Of a stretch of DNA of 64,000 nucleotides, positions 1-9,527 are shown in pieces. The DNA is from Methylomonas rapida (GTDB taxonomy: Bacteria; Pseudomonadota; Gammaproteobacteria; Methylococcales; Methylomonadaceae): the NCBI RefSeq assembly GCF_024360925.2, contig NZ_CP113517.1:2728001-2792000 (forward strand), given 5' to 3'. Position 1 is the first letter of the stretch; every line of letters begins with the position of its first letter. A program made the position numbers and the translations under genes. Under the pieces are notes generated by a model. It ran no database searches. It worked only from the letters and a program-made list of their open reading frames with translations, and was not told where the DNA came from.

Positions 1-1271
1 CCGTCGTTGTCCAGGTCGAAGGTTAACGGGTCGCGGCGAACTGGGGCGGTGGCGACGGTGGCGGAGGTAAATAGATCAGAAATCTGTTGTCCCAGATGCT
101 GCCCAACCCCATGCCCCCAATATGCAGTGTAAATACTCACACCGACCACTGACACCACACCTGCTGCAATGCCTAATGGCCCAAGCAAAGCCAAAGGTTC
201 CAGTAGAAAAGCTAATCCTTGATACGTTACTCCACCAGCCAGAAAAGCACCCGAAGTACCTAAACTCCAATCTCGGACCATTTGGAGTGCTTGATCTTGA
301 TGTCCTGCTTGCCAAGCCTCATTAGCTTGATAAGCGGTTTTGACCAAATCGGCCACAGCAAGTACCCCGCCTACTGTACCCAAAACTTTGCCAGCCTGTT
401 CTACACTCGTCCAGTATCTGTCGATATTGGCGGTTTGCTTCAACTGAGTGACGAAATCACTCAGTGTTGAAATGTATTCCGGCGATGGTGGACCCGCTAA
501 TTCACCAAGGGTCATTCTTGTGGCATCTTGCGGAAATTCGGGTACGTCAACCCCGACCGCCCACTTGGAGGTATCCATCCACGTAATACGCTGTTGCATG
601 GTGCCATTTTCACCAGGGACCCATTCCACACCGACCGCGGTATTCTGTATTTCAAGTGAGGATTTAAATGAAATTAATTGCCGCACAGCATCGGTGGCGG
701 CATCATTTGTCATTCCACTGTCTACCAAACCCGCACGAAAGCCGTCCCAAGCTGAATTCGGTATTTCGTCGATATAATTGATACCGGGAGTATTGAGTGC
801 TGTCGGCACTTCTACTAATGCCAAGGTACGCATTGCATCGGCAAAAGTGCTGAACGGTTGAATAGGGCCGTTGGTTGCAGCGATGAATTTGTCCGAGGCG
901 ACCGCCCATGGACCGGTTTTAGCTTCGTAAAGCCAATTCTCGAATGCAATTTTATCGCCGTTAAAAGCCTGAAGCCCTGCTTCTTTGAACTCATTACTAC
1001 CTAAAAATTCTGCAATCTGTGATGAATTGATAACACGGATATTTTGATTCAGAACACTATTTCCACTTATGAAATCAGCGATATCCCCCATTCTGGGGCC
1101 AGTATTGTTAGGTCCCGTGCTTCCGCTATAAGCGAAGGTATAAGTGATTACACCCGGTCGATCGGCAGGCGTTGCCACGGAAACCTGGCGAATCAGATCA
1201 AGCAGTCCATATTGGCCTTGATATTCTGGGTTATTTAACAGCGCAATTGCTTCTCCGGCGGTATAATTCAT
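1..1271 (-). CDS. RTX-type large exoprotein, N-terminal part (runs off left edge)
   Basis: An open frame starts at an ATG on the minus strand and continues without a stop to the window edge, giving 423 visible residues. The last visible residues read DPLTFDLDNDG, which matches the DPLxLDLDGDG segment that precedes the calcium-binding repeats in many large RTX/FrpC-like secreted proteins. Just before it is a hydrophobic, Gly/Ala-rich stretch (about residues 360-395), as in the N-terminal parts of such proteins. The start codon shares one base with the stop of the upstream 145-residue gene (TAATG), so the two are probably translationally coupled. Function (toxin, adhesin or S-layer-like exoprotein, type I secreted) cannot be decided because the C-terminal repeats lie outside the window. 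Confidence 0.7.
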   Translation of the reverse strand, partial: MNYTAGEAIALLNNPEYQGQYGLLDLIRQVSVATPADRPGVITYTFAYSGSTGPNNTGPRMGDIADFISGNSVLNQNIRVINSSQIAEFLGSNEFKEAGLQAFNGDKIAFENWLYEAKTGPWAVASDKFIAATNGPIQPFSTFADAMRTLALVEVPTALNTPGINYIDEIPNSAWDGFRAGLVDSGMTNDAATDAVRQLISFKSSLEIQNTAVGVEWVPGENGTMQQRITWMDTSKWAVGVDVPEFPQDATRMTLGELAGPPSPEYISTLSDFVTQLKQTANIDRYWTSVEQAGKVLGTVGGVLAVADLVKTAYQANEAWQAGHQDQALQMVRDWSLGTSGAFLAGGVTYQGLAFLLEPLALLGPLGIAAGVVSVVGVSIYTAYWGHGVGQHLGQQISDLFTSATVATAPVRRDPLTFDLDND

Positions 1272-1708
1272 TACTGTACTCCTTGTTTAAGCGGATTTTC
1301 TATTCGAATTTCTTCAACATTGTCGAATTGTTGAAATTCTGCAGTTTTTTCTACTAACAATGCTTCTTCAAGTGCGGCTCGCATCTCGTCGTGATCTTTA
1401 TTGAGCAGAGGAAAATTTTTTGGAAGATAAACATTGTCGATCGTCCAGATATGAATCCATTTGCCGTTGGTTGATTTTTCCCCTTTATAAAGAAGCCATG
1501 GTTCAAACCGAAGTCCTTTCCAGATGAACGCGTAAATCTCGTGATGCGGCGGCTCGCGAACTTGCCTTACCCAGATCAAAAAAGCATTCCTTTCGCGGTC
1601 AATAGTCCATTTATATAAACGTGGCCGTGGTTGGTAAGGCAACTCTATGATTGAAAAATCAAAAGTATTTTTCTCTTCTTCAGAAATCAATTCGTTAACA
1701 AAAGTCAT
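1271..1708 (-). CDS. Hypothetical protein coupled to RTX gene (145 aa)
   Basis: I do not recognise the family. The protein is soluble, with no signal peptide or membrane segment, is rich in Trp and aromatic residues in its middle (about residues 35-90), and has an acidic helical C-terminal end. It directly precedes the RTX-type gene with a one-base stop/start overlap, so both are probably one operon and the small protein may serve the large one, for example as chaperone, activator or immunity partner. It does not show the length or motifs I would expect of a HlyC-type acyltransferase, so that role is not claimed. Confidence 0.6.
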   Translation of the reverse strand: MTFVNELISEEEKNTFDFSIIELPYQPRPRLYKWTIDRERNAFLIWVRQVREPPHHEIYAFIWKGLRFEPWLLYKGEKSTNGKWIHIWTIDNVYLPKNFPLLNKDHDEMRAALEEALLVEKTAEFQQFDNVEEIRIENPLKQGVQ

Positions 1709-1897
1709 GTTTACTTCTCCAAATTACAATTAACCGTGATACGTGCCCCGTACTTAGTTCAGCATGTTGTATGGGGCTGAATATGAATATATCCTGAATC
1801 CGTGACTTAAAAGGTCATCCACGGCCGCAACGCAATGATTTAAAACGCTTATTCTGGGATAATACCGCTATTCTTCCATTCACCCGGCGAGTGATTC

Positions 1898-3232
1898 ATG
1901 AAGCGGTTTATCCTGGAGCAATCTGAAACTGAATTTTATACCAGCCATTCTGGATTAGCCTTGGTCGGTTTATGTTTGAATCAATATGGCCAGCTCAATC
2001 AGGCGCTGGAAAAAGGTATTCCGCTACGGCACGGTATTGCTCACGCCGATATTATCAAAAGCTATATAGGCACCCTTAGCCTGGGCAAAAGCGACTTCGA
2101 AGCCATCGAAAACCATCGCGACGACGACTATTTCAAAGCCGCACTCGCCATTCATCAAGTACCCTCCAGCGCCCGCCTCAGACAGCGGCTGGATGAACAC
2201 GCCGACGCCTTATTACCGATCATTTATCAAAGCAACCTCGATTTTCTGGCTCACGCCCAGGTGCCGGTAACGCCGTTAGCCACAGGCCATGTCGCGTTGG
2301 ATATCGATGTTTACCCCATGAACAACGAAAAAACCTGCAAAGAAGGCGTCTCCCGAACCTACAAAGGTTTTGACGGCTACGCCCCGATTGCCCTCTATCT
2401 GGGTAAAGAGGGCTGGTGTATTGGTAATGAACTGCGCGAAGGCAAGCAGCATTGCCAATACGAATTCCGCTATGCGCTGGAGCGCGGACTCGCCGCCGCG
2501 AAACGTTTGACGACTTTGCCTTTGTTGGTCCGGCTGGATGGCGGTCACGACGCGCTCGACAATCGCATCGACTTACACGAAGCCGATCAGGTCGATTTCA
2601 TCATCAAATGGAACCCGCGTAAACAAGATGCCGACGCCTGGCTGGCCTACGCCGAACAACACGGCCAGTGGACCACACCGCGCGAAGGCAAACGCGTGGC
2701 CTTGTTCAGTGTCATGGAGCAACACACTCGCAACGGTAAAACCTATACCTGTCGCCGGGTCATGCAAATCACCGAGCGCACCATCACGGCTCAAGGCCAA
2801 GCCCTCGTGCTACCGGATATCGAAATCGAAGGCTGGTGGACCAGTCTGCCGGTGGCCGATTACGACGATGCCATGGTTATTGCCCTCTATCGCGACCATG
2901 CCACCGCTGAACAATTCCACAGCGAATTCAAGACCGATCTGGATATCGAGCGCCTGCCATCCGGCAAGTTTGCCACCAACGACCTGATCATGAGCCTCAG
3001 CGCCTATAGCTACAACATCCTGCGCTGGATAGGCCTGATCGGCTTGCTGGGCGAACAAAGCCCGGTCAGGCATCCTGCCAAGCGGCGGCGTATCAAAACC
3101 GTGATCCAGGAACTGATGTATCTGGCCGCGCGACTCATCCGTAGCGGGCACCGGCTGAAGCTGCGCTTTTCACAGAGCTGTCCCGGTTTCATCGCTTTTG
3201 AATCCACCTACGCCAAACTCGCCGCCGGCTAG
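1898..3232 (+). CDS. IS1380-family transposase
   Basis: The 444-residue product has the organisation of IS1380-family DDE transposases: an N-terminal region ending around HYR/HGIAHADIIKS, a catalytic-domain start at about residue 135 (DIDVYPMNNE), a KGFDGYAP segment as in this family, and a C-terminal YSYNILRWIG helix region. The length is normal and the frame is intact, so it may be active. The element sits between a decayed RTX fragment and an intact RTX operon reading the other way. I could not find a convincing pair of terminal inverted repeats by eye in the about 190 bases on either side, so element ends are not given. Confidence 0.85.
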   Translation: MKRFILEQSETEFYTSHSGLALVGLCLNQYGQLNQALEKGIPLRHGIAHADIIKSYIGTLSLGKSDFEAIENHRDDDYFKAALAIHQVPSSARLRQRLDEHADALLPIIYQSNLDFLAHAQVPVTPLATGHVALDIDVYPMNNEKTCKEGVSRTYKGFDGYAPIALYLGKEGWCIGNELREGKQHCQYEFRYALERGLAAAKRLTTLPLLVRLDGGHDALDNRIDLHEADQVDFIIKWNPRKQDADAWLAYAEQHGQWTTPREGKRVALFSVMEQHTRNGKTYTCRRVMQITERTITAQGQALVLPDIEIEGWWTSLPVADYDDAMVIALYRDHATAEQFHSEFKTDLDIERLPSGKFATNDLIMSLSAYSYNILRWIGLIGLLGEQSPVRHPAKRRRIKTVIQELMYLAARLIRSGHRLKLRFSQSCPGFIAFESTYAKLAAG

Positions 3233-3355
3233 CGACTGATCGCTCTGCCATCGATAGCACAACGCCGCAAATTCACAGTGGCTTGGGAATCCTGCGCCTA
3301 AAGTCCATCAAATTGAATCATGCAGGGAAAATATTCCAGATAATACGCTGCATTT

Positions 3356-4093
3356 CTAGCCGTTAAACTCGATTGCCTGGACCACACTTTTAAATTCAGC
3401 GAATTTTGGAAGAGTATGACGAATAAAAGGTCTGGCAATATGTGGAGTCACGGATTCAGGTATATAAAAGCAAGTCATGTTTTTTATCGATGCGTTTTGT
3501 TTTTCACGCTGCCTTCTCCATGTCGACTCGTTTGCCGCCGCGGTACCGTCTGGTGCGGCATTGAAGATGCGGTCGTTGAAGCGCTCCAGTATGGTCAGCT
3601 TGCTCGCCAAGGCGTTGTAGGCGTCGTTGCAGGCGGTGATGCCTTGAATGTTGACGGTCAGATTGTGGCTGTCGTAGGCGCCAGTGAAGGTGGTGACAAG
3701 GGTGCTGGTGTCGCTCCTGACTTTTATGATTGGGTCCATCAGGGCTTGTTGGCCGGTACGGTCGGCTGCGGTGAGGTCAGGCAGAAGCAGCGCCAACAAG
3801 GGCGATAAGGTGGCGGCTTCCCGCCGGCTGCGTACTTGGCCGGCGCACCTTCGACTCCGCTCAGAACAGGCCTGCATGCCGGATAAATCGGCTACGGCGC
3901 AGGTGTCCAGGCTGTCGGCAAACTGGCTGTAAAATGTGTCCTGCGCCAGGTTGATGTCGCCTAATTGGCCGCTGACCTTGGCCAGGGTTCCGTTGCTACG
4001 GTCGGTTTCGACGTAGCTTCTGGTGTTGATCGAAGTAATGTTCTGGCTGTCGGAATGTAAGTAAGAACTTTCCCTATAGTCTGTCGATTTCAT
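3356..4093 (-). pseudogene. Decayed internal fragment of an RTX-type exoprotein gene
   Basis: The frame encodes about 245 residues. Its middle (GDINLAQDTFYSQFADSLD, then VADLSGMQ, VRSRREAATLSPLL and LMDPIIKVRSDTS) resembles the linker modules that precede the calcium-binding repeats of large FrpC/RTX-like proteins. It has no signal of a real N-terminus and no nonapeptide repeats. The expected segment GMQ-GSGQVRS-LREAATLS is disturbed by an extra piece (ACSERSRRC) that coincides with a short dispersed-repeat sequence at 3849-3870. The last 55 residues fit no RTX sequence I know. It is best read as a remnant of a second RTX gene, cut at both ends, with the IS1380 element just downstream. Confidence 0.55.
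3849..3870. repeat. Short dispersed repeat inserted in the RTX remnant
   Basis: The plus-strand sequence CTTCGACTCCGCTCAGAAC followed by AGG is of the CTTCGACTCCGCTCAG type that occurs in many copies in some bacterial genomes. Here it interrupts an otherwise recognisable protein segment and adds about nine residues without breaking the frame. That it is a member of a repeat family is recalled knowledge, not shown by this window, where I see only one copy. Confidence 0.4.
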
Positions 4094-5656
4094 TCAGTTC
4101 CATTCAAGTTAGGCTGTTATTCGGCGAAGTTGGTTGCCATTACGCGAGGCATAGTAATAGTAGTCAGATCGGCCGACTACCACCGTTAGGATATTTTCAG
4201 AAAAAGCCTTATAAGCTGCGATTGTCCAAAAGTCTAGTTTTGGAGCGCTTTTGCTGGCTAAGTTTGATTTAGCTCACGGTTTTTGACGGAAATAAGTCCG
4301 TAAGGCAATTTGTATGGGCCTACCAGATAACGACATCTGTGTGCCAGAGGGGTAAAATTGAGTTACCTAACCAGGGCCCATCAAGCGCACTGACCAACGG
4401 GCATTGCGCCTTGCGTATTCCAATCATGATGGCCAGGTCTTGCATCAACATTTTATCGAACAGGTCACCTTGCAAATTCCCCTAATTTTATATTTCGCAA
4501 AACAAATCAATCTCTGTCCGGCATCATCGGGTCGTACAATCAGCTTCATTCCCTGACTGTTCGATTAGGCGACCCTCACAATTTGGGCCAACTTATCCAA
4601 CTACTATGCCAAACGAGCGGCTTGCTTTCACCGACTTGACCGCTACCCGCATGAATGGGATGAGGCACAAGTGGTTGTCTTTCCGTTGCAGCACAGCTAA
4701 TCGAAAAAAATAGCTGCACTGAGTGTCACGCTCGCCGGAACGCCTTTTTACTAACAGTGCCTGTTTTACTACTTACGGCTCAAGGTACTTATGCTTTGAG
4801 CCCGAGAGAGCGGTTGCGCCATACATCCTTATATCTAAAAACCGGTGAGAATTTTCTGATGGCTTGAATAAAGCTCATGCTCAATGTGGCGAAACGGGTG
4901 TGCAGACGATCTGACATCTTTCTGGTTACACCCAGTTTTACTGGAAGTCATTGTAACTAATCGATGTCTGGAATGTACTTCCCCCGATTTTCAATTGAAT
5001 GCGCCAAAATTTTCCTTTCAATTTATTCTTGCAAGTTGATTCTTAATGTCGCCAGGTAACGGCTATTTCATGTGTAAATGATTCAGCACTATAAATGGTG
5101 CGTGCCCTTGACGTTGTCAATTAGCTGTGGTTGTCTGAATAGACAACCCATACCTTCGCATAGAAATACAGCGCATACATTTTTCTTCGCTTTAAGCTAA
5201 ACGCTAATTTCGATAAGGCCAAATACTGTGCGTTAGAAGATTACGTTGGATCAGCTGGTTCTTGCTTGTGAGGGTTCGGCAGCAATGTGTTTCAGGCTTA
5301 TCGCCTAACGAGTAAGCGAGTATCGAATATCGAGTCAAAAACGATTCAGTTGGTCGATAAGGTGGGGCAGTTTTGGCACCAATAGCTGACCATCAACTGG
5401 CTGGATTTTTCTCTTCTTCAAGGTCGCTTATTGGCCGATCTCGTCTGCCATGTCCTAAAAATTCAAGAAATTTGAAAGTCTGCTATCGAGGTTAAATCCG
5501 TTTAAAAATATCCAATTGCGTCGTGATGAGCGAAGTTGAGAATGTGCTAAAGAACTTCAAAGGCAATGGTTGGCAATCCAAATGGGTTAAAGCTAACTTG
5601 GCAGCTCAGTCTGTTCGCAGTACGATAATACAGTAGCGAAAGACTGGAGATCATTA
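4094..5656. other. About 1.5 kb without an intact gene; decayed coding traces
   Basis: No reading frame with convincing protein character spans this stretch. Around 4390-4710 two overlapping plus-strand frames look protein-like in succession (one holding SGIIGSYNQLHSLTVRLGDP, the next HRLDRYPHEWDEAQVVVFP), as expected of a gene broken by at least one frameshift. I cannot name it. A 36-codon frame at 5526-5636 (MSEVENVLKNFKGNGWQSKW and on) precedes the next gene closely but is unsupported otherwise. The region probably is a graveyard between the RTX/IS1380 part and the transfer genes. Confidence 0.4.
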
Positions 5657-6277
5657 ATGTCATCGTTTTCATCACAATCACCTCGCTTACGACTGGCAAC
5701 CAAGAATCACCAAACTAAGCCCTCGAAGTCGGTATTTGCCGGGCATCATGCCACAGTCAATTGTCTCGAATGTAATCGCATCATGGTGCCCAGAGTAGTG
5801 ACTTATTATGGCCAACCTCTGAGATCGATCTGCCCATTTTGTGGTGCTACTTTTGCAAAGTTTCCGAGTGGCTTACAGCGCTTTTGGCAGCGTTTTCATA
5901 CTCGGAACCTATCGTTTACTGTTTTTTTTCGTCTTTTGATTATTGCTATAGGTTTTGTCGTCATAGGGTCTTTGAGTTCTTGGGAATTTCTACCTCGCAG
6001 TTTGGGACGTTTTGCAATATTCGGTACCATTATCTTTGCACCATTAGCCTTGGCAGAACTGATTTTTCAATGCATTGAACGATTAGCAGTCAAGTTCTCT
6101 CACGACAGTAACTATTATTGGGCCGCTATAGTCCTATTGGCCATCACCATTGCTAATCAAGTCCATGATGTTACCGGTTACATCGTGATGTTTTTCATTG
6201 TGATGTTAATTCGCGGACTAATTTCTGGTTTAGCTCAGTTCCCGAATACATCAAGTAAGACACACTTCAATAATTAA
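5657..6277 (+). CDS. Zinc-ribbon membrane protein, unknown function
   Basis: The 206-residue product begins with a cytosolic part carrying two Cys pairs (CLEC at about 36-39 and CPFC at about 60-63), a typical zinc-ribbon arrangement. Four hydrophobic segments follow (about 87-105, 115-135, 150-167 and 170-190). It runs convergently to traG and the two coding ends overlap by 11 bases, so it is likely a resident of the transfer region rather than a chance open frame. I do not recognise a named family. A role in transfer, exclusion or envelope function would be guesswork. Confidence 0.6.
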   Translation: MSSFSSQSPRLRLATKNHQTKPSKSVFAGHHATVNCLECNRIMVPRVVTYYGQPLRSICPFCGATFAKFPSGLQRFWQRFHTRNLSFTVFFRLLIIAIGFVVIGSLSSWEFLPRSLGRFAIFGTIIFAPLALAELIFQCIERLAVKFSHDSNYYWAAIVLLAITIANQVHDVTGYIVMFFIVMLIRGLISGLAQFPNTSSKTHFNN

Positions 6278-9200
6278 TCAATCCGCGGGCACGATTATAG
6301 TTAGCAAGCTGATCGATCAGGTCTTTTCTATTTTGTCCCGCAGCACTTTTCAGTAGTTCGGCGATATTATCACCATCGTTCGACCCCTCCTCATCTAGGA
6401 GTTTCCGCTTAGCATTGCCTAAATCTCCAGCATTTTCACCATAGACAGCAATACCAGAGAAGGCATCAATCATAGCCGCTCTGTAATAGGCTTGCTGGCT
6501 CGGAGTTAGCTTATCGGCTACTTCACTCACTCTTTGGTCGGCCCAGTTTTTTGTCGCTTCTTTAAATCCCGAATAGGATTGTGAAGCACCGTATTTTATG
6601 GCTTCCCAATAATTAGCACCCTTAGAATAGGCTTCATCAGCATGAGACATGAACTCTTTTATGAATTGTTGACTACCTGCGCCCACTGCCTCAATATTTT
6701 TGGCCGAATTATAAAGACTCCCACCGAGATAATTGTATGAAGCCTCCGCTGCCGAAGGCGCGTCATTGGCCGCTGCCGCAATGGATTGCCTGAAATGCTC
6801 TGCTTTGACATTCGCCAATTGCCCAAAGCCTTCTCTTGAATTTTGTTCACGTTCAACCAGGTTGCGATCGTGTTGTGCTTCGACACGGGCTTCGCCACTG
6901 GTAATTTTTTCCGTCGCTGTACGAATCTTTGCCTGAGCATGCTGATTCAGCGATTCGGTTTCAGGACGTGGGCCTTTCAGCTGTGCTTGTTCGACGGTCG
7001 TCTGAACCTTGCCAGCTTCCGGTGCATTGGTTTTCAGAGATTCGTTCCGGCTAGCATTCCAGGTTTGATCGGCCTGCGGCGCATTAAACGCATCGCCTAG
7101 CAGTTGATAACCCGAGATGTGCGCCTGGTGCGATTGTTGATCATCCAACGTGCGGTAACTGGGTGAGGAGAAGCCGGTCAATAACGACATGCCGGCGGCT
7201 GCGTAGGCTTGATCGGCATCGCTGATCCAACCGGCGGCTTTCCACTGAGAGGCCAGCCGTTGCGTATCCCCGCGCAAGCCATATTGATCGAGTGTACGAT
7301 CCAGACGTTCCATCAAGCCAGGGTCATGGGCGATTTTGTATCCCGTCTCCGCTGCGCCGAAACTGGCTTGTGTCCCGAAGCGTTGTTGAGCCAATAGGGT
7401 TTGTTGATAAGATTCGCTGGCGGATACCGCATCGGTTGCGCTGTGTTGCAACGAGGACAACGATTGATTTTGTAGCCCCATCGACGCGACGTTTCGAGTT
7501 CCAGTTTGCGCATCCAGTGCCAGGCTTTTCGCCAACCCGGCTTGATAGCCCTGACTGTCATTGACGGTTTGACTGATGTCGGCGGCGATGGCGTCGGACT
7601 TGTCCTGACTAACTTTAAAGTCATTCTGGAGCCGTCCCGAAATCGCCGCATTCAATTGTTCGTTTGAGGTCTTGCCGCCGGCATTGGCACTGCCGGCCAC
7701 CAAGGCCGAGAACTGATCGGCTGATATGCCGGTATCAGCATGTTTCTTGGCGAAGGCTTCACCGAATTGGCGATTGTAAGCGTCGGTATAACTGGAACTG
7801 CTAGCAATCTGATTGCCCAACGCGCGGCTGTCGAACGCATCGCTGCTGATGCTGGCCGATTTCGACGCCGTTGACGACACACTGTGCATGAAGCTACTGG
7901 TGGCTTGCTCGGACGCGGAATAGGCCGACGAAACGGCGGCACTCATGTCCTTGCCGGCAGTAAAGGTCGGCAGTACTTTGTCGACACCCGTTTGGGTGAC
8001 CGCCGACAACGGACTGTATTGGTGCTGCGCCTGAGCATTCAAGACCGGCGCCGGGCTGATCACATCGGGTGTAGCGATTTTTTCGTTAATGGTGTCACCG
8101 CCATCCATTCGTCCCAGGAAATGGGTGGCAGTCACTGCCCCGCGATAAATCAGCATCAAGGTAATGGCCGGCGTCGACGCCGCCAGCATGCCGCCAATCG
8201 ACAGCCATTGCTGCAACTCCATATCCAGCTGGTAAATGCCCATCATTGACGGCAAGTTGTAGGTGGCGGTGGTCAGCGCCGCCATTTTACCGGCGGCCGA
8301 CATCTGGATGAACAGATTGATCACCGCCAGTATCGGCATCCACAACTGGATCCACAGCAACATTGAGAAGTAGCCGATATTCATCCGAATTCCAACATTG
8401 CCCAGCATCACCACAAACGCCATGATCGGTGCGATGGCATAACTCAAACCTTCGATAAACGCCATCATCGGCCGCACGATCTTGGCAAACAGGGTTTGTT
8501 CGGCTGCCCATTGGGTATTGCGTTGCTGAATAGCTTGCTCGACCATGGCTGCCTTGTTCCAATGCAAACCGTCTTCATGCCGGCCGATCACGCCTTTCTC
8601 GAACATGGGCATGATGGCCGACATCAGCATGTAATCGGCGGCATCGATTAAACCCGGCCCGGCCAGTGCATCGAAGGCATCCTGGATTTTCGGCACCGTA
8701 TCGGCTGCGACCGGCACACCCAAGGTCGGCTGCAACAACCCTTCCAGCGCCGTCGCAAAATTACCGGTGGCCACCACACTTAAATCCGCCCAGGCATCCG
8801 TGCAGGTTTTGGTTTGCGGTTGGCCGCCGACATAGATTTGGGTCATGTAGATGTCGGAATCAAACCTGATCGCATTCAACGGATCGGCATCACGCAAGAT
8901 GGCGTCCACCGATTTTTGATTCAGATCGACACCGGTCAAGGTGCATTCGCGCACATAATTGGCAAACGAGGTTTCCATGTCGCTGCCGGCATTCGGCACG
9001 TTGGCCGAGCCCAAGTTGATTCTGGACAACAAATTCTTCCGTACCGCCGTCAAGGTCTGCAAACTGTCGGCGAAGCCATTGCCGGTCATCGACGGTGTGC
9101 CAAAGCCTTGTTCGAACAAGCGTGTGGTGCGATAGCCCATGTTCGACATCACGCTACCCACGACCGCCGGACCCAAGGGCACGTTGTCGACCACCACGAC

Positions 9201-9464
9201 GCTGCCGGTATAGGCATCCTCGATCGACACCCGCACCGACGGCGCATACAACATCAACCACAGAACATAGGCCAACAATAAATCCTGATAACGAATGCCT
9301 CGGCCATCCCATTGCAACAACGCCCGCAGCATGACGATGATCACACCGATCAAGCCACCCACGGCCGCAGCGGTGCGGTAATCGCCAGTCCGGGAGATCA
9401 TCGCGATGGCATTGAGGACGGCCTGCAAATAGGCGGAATCGCCCACGGAGAAGATTTCAAACAT
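6267..9464 (-). CDS. traG: Conjugal transfer mating-pair stabilisation protein TraG
   Basis: The 1065-residue product matches F-type/SXT-type TraG: an N-terminal TraG_N region with membrane segments near residues 33-50, 60-75, 335-390 and 430-455, a large periplasmic part between them, and a long polar, Gln/Ala/Ser-rich C-terminal half (about 480-1065). In F, TraG acts in pilus assembly and mating-pair stabilisation, and its C-terminal half in entry exclusion. It is the last gene of the traF-traH-traG minus-strand operon, 63 bases after traH. The order traF-H-G is the one found in SXT/R391 and IncA/C elements. The gene is intact. Confidence 0.9.
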   Translation of the reverse strand: MFEIFSVGDSAYLQAVLNAIAMISRTGDYRTAAAVGGLIGVIIVMLRALLQWDGRGIRYQDLLLAYVLWLMLYAPSVRVSIEDAYTGSVVVVDNVPLGPAVVGSVMSNMGYRTTRLFEQGFGTPSMTGNGFADSLQTLTAVRKNLLSRINLGSANVPNAGSDMETSFANYVRECTLTGVDLNQKSVDAILRDADPLNAIRFDSDIYMTQIYVGGQPQTKTCTDAWADLSVVATGNFATALEGLLQPTLGVPVAADTVPKIQDAFDALAGPGLIDAADYMLMSAIMPMFEKGVIGRHEDGLHWNKAAMVEQAIQQRNTQWAAEQTLFAKIVRPMMAFIEGLSYAIAPIMAFVVMLGNVGIRMNIGYFSMLLWIQLWMPILAVINLFIQMSAAGKMAALTTATYNLPSMMGIYQLDMELQQWLSIGGMLAASTPAITLMLIYRGAVTATHFLGRMDGGDTINEKIATPDVISPAPVLNAQAQHQYSPLSAVTQTGVDKVLPTFTAGKDMSAAVSSAYSASEQATSSFMHSVSSTASKSASISSDAFDSRALGNQIASSSSYTDAYNRQFGEAFAKKHADTGISADQFSALVAGSANAGGKTSNEQLNAAISGRLQNDFKVSQDKSDAIAADISQTVNDSQGYQAGLAKSLALDAQTGTRNVASMGLQNQSLSSLQHSATDAVSASESYQQTLLAQQRFGTQASFGAAETGYKIAHDPGLMERLDRTLDQYGLRGDTQRLASQWKAAGWISDADQAYAAAGMSLLTGFSSPSYRTLDDQQSHQAHISGYQLLGDAFNAPQADQTWNASRNESLKTNAPEAGKVQTTVEQAQLKGPRPETESLNQHAQAKIRTATEKITSGEARVEAQHDRNLVEREQNSREGFGQLANVKAEHFRQSIAAAANDAPSAAEASYNYLGGSLYNSAKNIEAVGAGSQQFIKEFMSHADEAYSKGANYWEAIKYGASQSYSGFKEATKNWADQRVSEVADKLTPSQQAYYRAAMIDAFSGIAVYGENAGDLGNAKRKLLDEEGSNDGDNIAELLKSAAGQNRKDLIDQLANYNRARGLINY

Positions 9465-9527
9465 GGGCGACCTGCCTTTTAAACAACGAGGGAGTAAACC
9501 ATAGTGGTGGGACGGGAGAACGAGATA

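Noticed and set aside
1709..3355. Terminal inverted repeats of the IS1380 element
   Set aside because: CCTGAATCC on the left and GGGAATCCTG on the right look alike but do not form a consistent inverted pair.
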